From the NCBI GenBank assembly GCA_040757115.1, contig JBFLYA010000189.1:1-7307 (forward strand): a stretch of DNA of 7,307 nucleotides, written 5' to 3'. The first letter of the stretch is position 1, and the number at the start of each line of letters is the position of its first letter. The translations under genes were made by a program, and so were the position numbers. A model generated the notes under the pieces. That model made no database searches. It worked only from the letters and a program-made list of their open reading frames with translations, and was not told the DNA's origin. Below, in pieces: positions 1-5,326 of the stretch. The DNA comes from a bacterium (GTDB lineage Bacteria; UBA9089; CG2-30-40-21; SBAY01).

Positions 1-208
1 AGAGTTTGGCTTTAACATCGACATAGGTATCCTTCATCCCCTTGATTAATGGTATTTGGTAGGGGTCAACGATTACTAAATCAACGATTTTTTCAGTCTC
101 TTTAAAATCAATCACCGAGTTAAGAAAACTAATAAGGATATCCTTACTCCCTTGTGAGCCAAAAACCTTTTTGAAGGCATAATCTGTTTTAACATCTAAA
201 AAACGCAT
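1..208 (-). CDS. PD-(D/E)XK nuclease family putative transposase, second tandem copy, cut by window edge
   Basis: Only the first 69 codons are visible; the gene runs off the left edge. The peptide begins MRFLDVKTDYAFKKVFGSQG, the N-terminal signature of the PDDEXK_2 / Rpn-type 'recombination-promoting nuclease or putative transposase' family, and is identical in amino acid sequence to the start of the complete copy at 275-1201. The first catalytic-type aspartate (YVDVKAKL, residue 64) is present; the ExQ motif would lie beyond the edge. The start is the ATG at 208, preceded by GGAAGGAGTATTTGG, a good ribosome binding site that is also shared with the other copy. No convincing promoter is seen in the 66 bp separating it from the neighbour's stop, so it may depend on read-through from that gene. 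Whether the rest of the gene is intact cannot be seen. Confidence 0.85.
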   Translation of the reverse strand, partial: MRFLDVKTDYAFKKVFGSQGSKDILISFLNSVIDFKETEKIVDLVIVDPYQIPLIKGMKDTYVDVKAKL

Positions 209-226
209 CCAAATACTCCTTCCTTC
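1..226 (-). repeat. Direct repeat, left copy (226 bp, ~98% identical to 994-1219)
   Basis: This block matches 994-1219 without gaps. The only differences are at 128, 137, 155 and 158 (right-copy positions 1121, 1130, 1148 and 1151). It covers the first 69 codons of the nuclease gene plus the ribosome binding site, and identity ends sharply at 226/1219. The true repeat may extend left beyond the window. All four differences fall at third codon positions and are silent. Confidence 0.95.
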
Positions 227-274
227 TAAAAATAACCAACCACAGAGAGTTAAAAAAAGTCTGTGTGAAGATAT

Positions 275-1201
275 TTAATTAATACCCTTGATTTCCTCTA
301 TTGTTAATCCCGTTATCTGTGATATTTTTTCAACTTTCTCGCCTGATTTCAAAAGAGTTTTCGCTACTTCTATTTTGCCTTGTTGTAACCCTTGTTGTAT
401 TCCTTCTTGTATTCCTTGTTTTAATCCTTGTTGTATTCCTTGTTTTAACCCTTTTTGTATTCCTTTTTCTATTCCTTGTTTTAACCCTTGTTTTAAGGCA
501 AACTCTATCGCACCTCTTTGCATTCGGATAAAATCGTGCCGCTTATATTGAATTTCTAACTCCTTTTCACTCATCCCCGCTGTATTGGCTATTTCAAATG
601 CCTCCTTTATTTCTATCTCTTTAACTAAGCTCTCTGGAGTATATTCAAGTCTGCCTGCATTCTTTATAAAATATATCCATTTGTCTTTGATTGAATCCAG
701 CTCATCCTCATTCTTCTTGAATTTGGGCAATTCGATAAAAACAAGTTCGATTTCATCATGGTATTTGATTAAAGTCTCCTTTTCAATGAGATTGAAATAG
801 GTGATAACCTTATCTACATCCTCGAACATGATAAAGTCCGTAATGGTTAGAGCAATAATAGGTTCAAGGCTGGTAAATGATTCTGTCTCTTTTAGCTGAG
901 CTGAATATGTCTTAGCCGCATTATATAAAATCCTTTTCTCAAACCCTTCTACATTCAAAACCTGCATCTCGATAATGACATTCTTCTGGTTTGAGAGTTT
1001 GGCTTTAACATCGACATAGGTATCCTTCATCCCCTTGATTAATGGTATTTGGTAGGGGTCAACGATTACTAAATCAACGATTTTTTCAGTCTCTTTAAAA
1101 TCAATCACCGAGTTAAGAAAGCTAATAAGTATATCCTTACTCCCTTGAGAACCAAAAACCTTTTTGAAGGCATAATCTGTTTTAACATCTAAAAAACGCA
1201 T
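275..1201 (-). CDS. PD-(D/E)XK nuclease family putative transposase (Rpn/PDDEXK_2-like), 308 aa
   Basis: This is a complete member of the PDDEXK_2 / Rpn-like family, whose characterised relatives are DNA endonucleases that promote RecA-independent recombination. The N-terminus (MRFLDVKTDYAFKKVFG) is typical. Catalytic-type residues are D64 (YVDVKAKL) and E78/Q80 (IIEMQV). Residues 236-275 are ten four-residue units of the form (L/I)-x-x-G, the usual glutamine/glycine-rich tail of the family. A short helical end (VAKTLLKSGEKVEKISQITG) follows. The ATG at 1201 is chosen over an upstream in-frame ATG at 1270. It fits the family N-terminus and has a GGAAGGAGT ribosome site, whereas the longer start would place the promoter at 1238-1266 inside the gene. 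It lies upstream of a near-identical partial copy. No terminal inverted repeats or target duplications were seen, so autonomous mobility is not shown. Confidence 0.9.
   Translation of the reverse strand: MRFLDVKTDYAFKKVFGSQGSKDILISFLNSVIDFKETEKIVDLVIVDPYQIPLIKGMKDTYVDVKAKLSNQKNVIIEMQVLNVEGFEKRILYNAAKTYSAQLKETESFTSLEPIIALTITDFIMFEDVDKVITYFNLIEKETLIKYHDEIELVFIELPKFKKNEDELDSIKDKWIYFIKNAGRLEYTPESLVKEIEIKEAFEIANTAGMSEKELEIQYKRHDFIRMQRGAIEFALKQGLKQGIEKGIQKGLKQGIQQGLKQGIQEGIQQGLQQGKIEVAKTLLKSGEKVEKISQITGLTIEEIKGIN
377..496 (-). repeat. In-frame 12-bp tandem repeat encoding ten (L/I)xxG units
   Basis: Ten imperfect 12-bp units lie exactly in frame and encode LKQG, LKQG, IEKG, IQKG, LKQG, IQQG, LKQG, IQEG, IQQG and LQQG (residues 236-275). 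Such Q/G-rich arrays are usual near the C-terminus of this nuclease family. Because 12 is divisible by three, slippage would change array length without a frameshift. Confidence 0.9.
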
Positions 1202-1219
1202 CCAAATACTCCTTCCTTC
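994..1219 (-). repeat. Direct repeat, right copy (partner of 1-226)
   Basis: This is the 5' part of the complete nuclease gene and its ribosome site, matching 1-226 at 222 of 226 positions. The repeat stops at 1219, before the promoter at 1238-1266, so the promoter is not part of the duplicated block. Confidence 0.95.
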
Positions 1220-1237
1220 AATGTTTATATCATACAT

Positions 1238-1266
1238 ATTATAACTCATGGAAAGCTTTTTGTCAA
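1238..1266 (-). promoter_or_regulatory. Sigma-70-type promoter of the nuclease gene
   Basis: On the minus strand TTGACA (1266-1261) is followed after exactly 17 bp by TATAAT (1243-1238). Both hexamers match the consensus perfectly. Transcription would start near 1230, giving a leader of about 30 nt that carries the ribosome site and the ATG at 1201. This decides the short start of the gene. Confidence 0.85.
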
Positions 1267-1334
1267 GCAAAATTCACATAAGTAAAGTGTTACATAAAAT
1301 GTAATCTACGAACAAAGTTTCCACCTGTGCGGTT

Positions 1335-1450
1335 AAATGTAAAATGGATAATGTAAAATGAGAAATGTAAAATGAAAATGGATAACTGAAAGGTAATGAG
1401 TCTTGCGAAGTGCTAAAATTTCCCATTTTTCATTTCCTATTTTACATTTA
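1335..1450. repeat. 14-bp-period direct repeat with imperfect fold-back
   Basis: The 11-mer aatgtaaaatg occurs at 1336-1346, 1350-1360 and 1364-1374, a period of 14 bp. About 45 bp further on, 1420-1450 (cccatttttcattt...ttttacattt) is an imperfect reverse complement of this arm, so the segment could fold back. It lies between the end of the ABC ATPase gene and the nuclease promoter and contains no recognisable gene. It could be a degenerate MITE-like element or a weak terminator structure; neither is demonstrated. Confidence 0.6.
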
Positions 1451-1477
1451 TTTTTCCTTTGCGTCTTTGCGATGAAT
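1451..1477 (-). repeat. Dispersed 'attcaccgcagagacgcag' repeat, degenerate inverted copy
   Basis: Read on the minus strand this is attcatcgcaaagacgcaa followed by aggaaaaa. It is a near match to the plus-strand copies at 7031-7086 (attcaccgcagagacgcag, with an A-rich end). It lies four bases from the stop codon of the ABC ATPase gene. Confidence 0.65.
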
Positions 1478-1481
1478 TAGT

Positions 1482-2171
1482 CTAATCGCACAGGTCGCAA
1501 AGTTTTTCTTCTACAATCTGTCCGTCCCGCAAATGAATAATTCGTTTGGCGTAACCAGCGATGTCTAATTCATGGGTGATGAGGATAATAGTTGCTCCAT
1601 TTTTATTGAGTTGGACGAATATCTCCATTATTTCTTTACTGGTGGTGGTATCGAGATTACCTGTCGGTTCATCGGCACAGATAATTGTCGGATTATTTAT
1701 TAATGCTCGAGCAATGGCTACCCGTTGTTGTTCACCACCAGAGAGTTCAGATGGTAGATTCTTTACTTTTGTCGCCAGACCAACTTTTTGAAGCATCTCT
1801 TCTGCCTGTTTTTTTCTCATATGTCGCGGAACATTTGCGTAACAAAGAGGTAACAAAACATTTTCCTGTGAAGTAGTTTTCTTTAGAAGATTAAATGACT
1901 GGAAGACAAACCCAATTTTTGTATTTCTGATTTTGGCTAATCCATAATCGTCCTTTTGGCTAATATCTTCTCCTTCCAATAAATATCTACCTGAGGTAGC
2001 CTTATCCAGACAACCAATAATATTCATCAAGGTAGATTTTCCTGAACCAGAAGGCCCCATTATGGCAATAAATTCACCTTTTCCAATCCCAAGCGATAGA
2101 TTTTTTAAGGCAGAAAAACTATCCTTTCCCATTGGATAGAGTTTGGTAATATCTTTTAATTCAATCAGCAT
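1482..2171 (-). CDS. ABC transporter ATP-binding protein, MacB/LolD-type
   Basis: This 229-residue nucleotide-binding subunit would drive a MacAB/LolCDE-type exporter from the cytoplasmic face of the inner membrane. All ABC motifs are present: Walker [10 protein letters not shown] (39-47), Q-loop Q91 (VFQSFNLL), signature LSGGEQQ (143-149), Walker B IICADE (163-168), D-loop GNLD (171-174) and switch histidine H200 (ITHE). [14 protein letters not shown] and DEPTGNLD are typical of the MacB/LolD branch. Its ATG overlaps the 3' end of the adaptor gene by 11 bp and has TAAGGA just upstream, indicating translational coupling. The usual FtsX-like permease gene does not follow: the spacer and nuclease gene come next. 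The last residues, CDLCD, extend past where such proteins normally end (near LRDGQIVEE) and abut a dispersed repeat. The family call is secure; the substrate is unknown. Confidence 0.93.
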   Translation of the reverse strand: MLIELKDITKLYPMGKDSFSALKNLSLGIGKGEFIAIMGPSGSGKSTLMNIIGCLDKATSGRYLLEGEDISQKDDYGLAKIRNTKIGFVFQSFNLLKKTTSQENVLLPLCYANVPRHMRKKQAEEMLQKVGLATKVKNLPSELSGGEQQRVAIARALINNPTIICADEPTGNLDTTTSKEIMEIFVQLNKNGATIILITHELDIAGYAKRIIHLRDGQIVEEKLCDLCD

Positions 2172-3381
2172 TTTTCCTTACCTTGATTTTAGTCCCCTCT
2201 TTTAAATCAACCGGGGGGTTCAGGACTACTTCTTCTCCTATTTTTAACCCGGATAGGACCTCAACCTCATTAGGATTACGCAGTCCCAAAGATACTTCCT
2301 GCTTTATGAGTTTATTATCTTTTAGCACAAAGACATAAAATTTATCATCAATACTAAGTGTAGCCTCATACGGTATTTTTAGAACATCCACTTTTCTCTT
2401 AGAAATAATCACTACATCAGTGAGCATTTCACTGCGTAGAGGAAGACTACTTTTGACTAATGTAATAGTTACCTCAAATGTATTAATCTTTTCCTGGAGA
2501 ATAGGGGAGGGGGCGATTTTGGTAATTACACCAGAGATACTCTGTCCGGGGAAGGCATCAGGAATGACTGTAGTTTTCATCCCTAACCCAATTTTGGCAA
2601 TGTCCACTTCATCCAAATCGGTTTTGACCACAAATTGACTCGGCGAGATAACGACGGAGAGAAGTTGTCCTTGAGGAACATAAGTGCCTTCTTTGCTACC
2701 TTTATAAATGACAATGCCGTCAATCGGAGATGGAATCTTTGACCAATCAACCTGTTGCTGGATAAAAGTCAGGTTGGCTTTGACACTCGCTATTTTAGAT
2801 GTTACGGTTTCTATCTCTTCCTGGTATTGATTTCTTTTTTCTTCCAGGCGATAATTGGCAAGATTCAGGGCAATTTTAGCCTTTTCACATTCTACCTCTA
2901 ATCTTTTATATTCATCTTCGGAAACTGCATTAATTTCAAAAAGCCTCTTTTTAGATAAAAATTGTCTATTAATCTCATCAAACCATACCTTCGCCTCATC
3001 TGCTTTCTCTTCTATCTCTTTGAGATTAATCCCTCGAAGAAGGCTATTAAGTTCGGATTGATAGGAAACCAGTAATGCAGATTGTTCTTTCTGTTTAGCT
3101 AATAATTCTTTATCATTCATTGTGGCTATTATTTGACCTTTCTTGACTTCTGTGCCTTCTTCTAAGATATCAACTACCACCCCGGGGATTTTAGCACGCA
3201 GTTCAAACCTTTCTTTTGCCTCGATTTTACCGCGAGAGGTAACCTTAAGTATTAATTCCCCGCGAGTCACCGAGCCTTTGGTTATTGTAACTGTTTTTTC
3301 TACATTCTTCTTTATCAAAATAAAACTAATAATACTTACAATAAGAATTATTATCGTCAAAGTTATAATCCGTTTTTTCAT
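2161..3381 (-). CDS. MacA/HlyD-type periplasmic adaptor (membrane fusion) protein
   Basis: This 406-residue adaptor would link an inner-membrane ABC exporter to an outer-membrane channel. It begins MKKR and has a single hydrophobic anchor (about 5-23) without a lipobox cysteine. A biotinyl/lipoyl half-domain follows (about 60-90, IPGVVVDILEEGTEVKKGQ), then a long charged alpha-helical hairpin (about 91-212) and the second lipoyl half starting SPIDGIVIYKGS (217 on). The C-terminal part is beta-barrel and membrane-proximal, ending near GEEVVLNPPVDLKEG. The ATG at 3381 is preferred to an upstream in-frame ATG at 3408. It puts the basic residues directly before the membrane segment, and its TAGGAG ribosome site (about 11 nt spacing, a little long) uses the stop codon of the radical SAM gene. 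It overlaps the ATPase gene by 11 bp. No outer-membrane TolC-like gene is seen. Confidence 0.92.
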   Translation of the reverse strand: MKKRIITLTIIILIVSIISFILIKKNVEKTVTITKGSVTRGELILKVTSRGKIEAKERFELRAKIPGVVVDILEEGTEVKKGQIIATMNDKELLAKQKEQSALLVSYQSELNSLLRGINLKEIEEKADEAKVWFDEINRQFLSKKRLFEINAVSEDEYKRLEVECEKAKIALNLANYRLEEKRNQYQEEIETVTSKIASVKANLTFIQQQVDWSKIPSPIDGIVIYKGSKEGTYVPQGQLLSVVISPSQFVVKTDLDEVDIAKIGLGMKTTVIPDAFPGQSISGVITKIAPSPILQEKINTFEVTITLVKSSLPLRSEMLTDVVIISKRKVDVLKIPYEATLSIDDKFYVFVLKDNKLIKQEVSLGLRNPNEVEVLSGLKIGEEVVLNPPVDLKEGTKIKVRKNAD

Positions 3382-3395
3382 AAAATTCTTTTCTC

Positions 3396-4391
3396 CTACC
3401 ACCAACATTGGCTATCTTGTGCAAAGTAATCACCAGTTAGAGCAAAGGCTAATGCCCGACAACCAAAACAGTCTGAAACACTACAAATAGAACATTTCCC
3501 TTTGAGATGTCTTTTATCTTTCAATTCCTTCAGGAGAGCAGTCTGCTCGTAAATATTCTTTAAAGAATCTTTAAGAAGGTTTCCTATGCTCAGATTGAAC
3601 CTTCGACAGGGAAATACCTCACCATCTGGCATAATACAGAGCGTGTCGCCAATATTACATTTTGCCCCTAATATTTTTATGGTTTTATCCCATTTTATCC
3701 AAAATGCCTTATAAGGCAAGAAATCATCCAGTTCAAATTTATTTGGGATTATCTTTAAAATTAACTCTATCAGTCTTTTGTAATCTTTTTGGTCTAAAAC
3801 CTCCTCGGCTATTTGATTTCCTTTTCCCAGCGGTATAAACCTTTCAAGGATAACACCGTCTATTGAATGCCTTTTACAAAATTGTGGAATTTCTACAATC
3901 TCCTCTAAATTTGTTTTCAGGACAGTGAACATCAGGACAACTTCTAATCCTTTATCTTGCAATAAGTCCATTGCTTTAATGACCTTTTTAAAGACCCCAT
4001 TGCCTCTTATGGTATCACAACTCTGTTCCTTTAAACCTTCGAGAGAAATCTTTATCCTTTTTAATTTTGGAAACTCAGTCAATCTTTTTAAGACATCTTC
4101 ACCCATAAGAGTAGCATTGGTAATAATATTTGTCTCTTTCACCAGTGGACTATGGTCAAGATATTCTAACAACAAGAAGAGTTCTTTTTTTAGAAGTGGT
4201 TCACCTCCTGTAATATCTATCCTTGTAGATTTATGCCATTGAGTTAAGGTAGTGATGATGTTATCGGCGAAATATTTTATCTTTGCCCAATCAATATCTA
4301 AACTCCGTGTAAAATCAGATTGATAACAGTGTTTACATTTAAGATTACAAAGGTTGGTAATATGCCACTGGAAATTAAATTCACCTTTCAT
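3396..4391 (-). CDS. Radical SAM/SPASM-type enzyme linked to an ABC exporter operon
   Basis: This 331-residue radical SAM protein carries the [4Fe-4S]/S-adenosylmethionine motif CNLKCKHC (C15, C19, C22) and GGEP (62-65). A later strand reads ISLEG. The C-terminal part looks like a SPASM/twitch auxiliary-cluster domain: C245, C252 and C262 (the last in GEVFPC), then C300, C303, C308 and C311, and C329 in the final QCWW. That is eight cysteines, enough for up to two extra clusters. Family relatives modify ribosomal peptides or mature proteins and cofactors. The adaptor begins 14 bp downstream, which suggests this enzyme acts on something exported. The ATG at 4391 is the first in-frame start after a TAA. 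Its own ribosome site is poor (AGGA, 13 nt away), but a short ORF with a strong site overlaps it by 11 bp. The substrate is not identifiable from sequence; the SPASM call is from the cysteine pattern. Confidence 0.88.
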   Translation of the reverse strand: MKGEFNFQWHITNLCNLKCKHCYQSDFTRSLDIDWAKIKYFADNIITTLTQWHKSTRIDITGGEPLLKKELFLLLEYLDHSPLVKETNIITNATLMGEDVLKRLTEFPKLKRIKISLEGLKEQSCDTIRGNGVFKKVIKAMDLLQDKGLEVVLMFTVLKTNLEEIVEIPQFCKRHSIDGVILERFIPLGKGNQIAEEVLDQKDYKRLIELILKIIPNKFELDDFLPYKAFWIKWDKTIKILGAKCNIGDTLCIMPDGEVFPCRRFNLSIGNLLKDSLKNIYEQTALLKELKDKRHLKGKCSICSVSDCFGCRALAFALTGDYFAQDSQCWW

Positions 4392-4449
4392 GGTATTTAT
4401 GAGATCCTGACTTTATGACTAAACCGACTTTTCGTACAGATTTAGGCAT
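4381..4449 (-). CDS. Possible 22-residue ORF overlapping the radical SAM start
   Basis: A minus-strand ORF of 22 codons plus TGA starts MPKSVRKVGLV and ends SGSHKYHER. Its ATG at 4449 has a strong ribosome site (AAGGA, 7 nt spacing), far better than that of the radical SAM gene whose ATG it overlaps by 11 bp, the same overlap as between adaptor and ATPase. The frame is open upstream through a dispersed repeat to a TAA, but no earlier ATG occurs. The peptide is basic, lacks cysteine and matches nothing I recognise. It could be a coupling leader that feeds ribosomes to the radical SAM gene, or less likely a very short precursor peptide. It could also be chance. Confidence 0.4.
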   Translation of the reverse strand: MPKSVRKVGLVIKSGSHKYHER

Positions 4450-4464
4450 AGGAATTTCCTTTTT

Positions 4465-4493
4465 GGACGCAGATGAACGCAGATTTTCAAGAT
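4465..4493 (+). repeat. 29-bp 'ggacgcagat' dispersed repeat, plus orientation
   Basis: It begins ggacgcagatgaacgcagat. It matches the reverse complement of 4692-4720 at 24 of 29 positions. It contains the heptamer cgcagat twice and ends 16 bp upstream of the small ORF's start. Confidence 0.75.
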
Positions 4494-4668
4494 TTTAATA
4501 TAAAGAATTAACTGAGAAAATCATAGTAGATAAGCATGAAACATAACTTCTTCAAATCTAACAGATATTGAAGTTGGACTATTACTACCCCGAAGTTAAA
4601 CCAAAGGCATTTGATGATATTGGAAAATAGACAGCATGCAAATAAATACAGATTTTACAGGAGATCTT

Positions 4669-4707
4669 CGCAGATTATTTAATTTTTTATTATCCTGATA
4701 ATCTGCG
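4669..4707. repeat. Perfect 10-bp hairpin stem
   Basis: cgcagattat (4669-4678) and ataatctgcg (4698-4707) are perfect reverse complements around a 19-nt AT-rich loop. The right arm is part of the 29-bp repeat copy, so the stem may simply reflect two inverted half-copies of that family. Confidence 0.6.
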
Positions 4708-4720
4708 CAAATCTGCGTCC
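4692..4720 (-). repeat. 29-bp 'ggacgcagat' dispersed repeat, minus orientation
   Basis: On the minus strand it begins ggacgcagatttgcgcagat and ends tcaggat, pairing as an inverted copy with 4465-4493. It lies 21 bp beyond the apt stop codon. Confidence 0.75.
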
Positions 4721-4741
4721 CATTAACCTGACAATGTCAAG

Positions 4742-5257
4742 TCAATATTGTATCAACGAAAATAGATTATAATCTTTTAGTTTCTCTCTGCCGTGCAAAA
4801 ATGCCAATTCGACAATAAATGCCAATGCCACAACCTTACCCCCTGCTTTTTCTACTAATTTACACATCGCCTTTGCTGTTCCACCTGTGGCTAACAGGTC
4901 ATCTATAATCAATACCTCTTGTCCACTCTCAACAGCATCTTCATGCATTTCTATGGTGTCGATTCCATACTCTAATTCATAAGAAACAGAGGTAGTTTTA
5001 TAAGGTAATTTACCTGGTTTACGCATTGGAACAAATCCTACCCCTAATTTATAGGCAACTGGTGCTCCAACGATAAATCCCCTTGCCTCTACCCCAACTA
5101 CAATATCTACCTTATGTTTTTTATACCTATCTACTATTGTATCAATAGCTTGAGCAAAGGCATTTTTGTCCTTCCATAGCGGCGTAATGTCTTTGAAGAT
5201 TATACCTTCTTTTGGAAAATCAGGTATATCCCGAATGTAACTCTTTAAATCCTGCAT
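4742..5257 (-). CDS. apt: Adenine phosphoribosyltransferase
   Basis: This cytoplasmic purine-salvage enzyme converts adenine and PRPP to AMP and pyrophosphate. Its 171 residues are the normal length. The N-terminal FPKEGIIFKDITPLW (14-28), VGVEARGF (54-61) and the RKPGKLPY loop (79-86) are characteristic of the family. The PRPP-binding signature is LIIDDLLATGGTA (116-128), with both acidic residues intact. The C-terminus LFSLIQY is a canonical Apt ending, so the protein looks complete. The start is fixed by a near-perfect AAGGAGG site 6 nt upstream. The gene is on the same strand as the response regulator 49 bp upstream and is probably co-transcribed with it across a palindromic repeat. No separate promoter or purine riboswitch was recognised in that gap. 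Confident call. Confidence 0.96.
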   Translation of the reverse strand: MQDLKSYIRDIPDFPKEGIIFKDITPLWKDKNAFAQAIDTIVDRYKKHKVDIVVGVEARGFIVGAPVAYKLGVGFVPMRKPGKLPYKTTSVSYELEYGIDTIEMHEDAVESGQEVLIIDDLLATGGTAKAMCKLVEKAGGKVVALAFIVELAFLHGREKLKDYNLFSLIQY

Positions 5258-5276
5258 TTTTTACCTCCTTGTATTT

Positions 5277-5326
5277 GGTAATTGGTAACTGGTAACTGGT
5301 AATTAGTTACCATTTACCAGTTATCC
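5277..5326. repeat. Palindromic array of 7-mers (ggtaact / agttacc)
   Basis: Four direct 7-mers (ggtaatt, ggtaact, ggtaact, ggtaatt; 5277-5304) are followed by three inverted ones (agttacc, atttacc, agttatc; 5305-5325). The block can form a long imperfect hairpin. It fills most of the gap between the response regulator and apt and contains the regulator's stop codon and last six codons. There is no U-run on either side to make it a canonical terminator. Confidence 0.8.

Larger units (their letters stand above)
4450..4741. other. Spacer between apt and the radical SAM operon, no convincing gene
   Basis: No credible gene was found. The spacer holds two inverted copies of a 29-bp repeat (4465-4493 and 4692-4720) and a 10-bp hairpin stem. 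On the minus strand TTGAAG (4555-4550), 17 bp, TATCTA (4532-4527) is a weak promoter candidate for the radical SAM operon. The stretch 4548-4630 has short open runs with frame breaks, possibly a decayed gene fragment, but nothing nameable. Confidence 0.5.

Noticed and set aside
241-265. Hairpin cacaga/tctgtg between the two nuclease copies as a terminator
   Set aside because: The stem is 6 bp with a 13-nt loop, and the T-run lies in the loop rather than after the stem.
377-496. Possible CRISPR-like or minisatellite array
   Set aside because: The units are 12 bp, contiguous, without spacers and exactly in frame with a known family tail, so it is a coding repeat.
288-551. Plus-strand 87-codon ORF with a striking Cys/Pro-rich repetitive protein (CNPCCIPSCIP-like)
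   Set aside because: It is the antisense of the in-frame QG-rich 12-bp repeats of the nuclease gene. The repeat nature and cysteines follow from that array, and there is no ribosome site.
275-1270. Longer nuclease start at the ATG at 1270 (23 extra residues)
   Set aside because: The extension would translate the consensus promoter at 1238-1266, lacks a ribosome site and does not fit the family N-terminus.
1-1270. A complete composite transposon built from the two nuclease copies
   Set aside because: No terminal inverted repeats, target duplication or cargo is visible; only a tandem duplication is supported.
1336-1377. Three regularly spaced 11-mers as a CRISPR remnant or iteron origin
   Set aside because: A 14-bp period leaves only 3 bp between units, and no replication gene or cas gene is nearby.
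4548-4630. Decayed gene fragment on the plus strand (short runs such as EVKPKAFDDIGK)
   Set aside because: Runs are short, need frame changes and match no family I can name; kept only as a remark in the spacer entry.
4729-4741. Palindrome tgacaatgtca next to the apt stop as an intrinsic terminator
   Set aside because: The stem is only 5 bp and no T-run follows on the minus strand.
5258-5306. Purine riboswitch upstream of apt
   Set aside because: The gap is 49 bp and almost entirely the 7-mer repeat and ribosome site; no room or motif for an aptamer.
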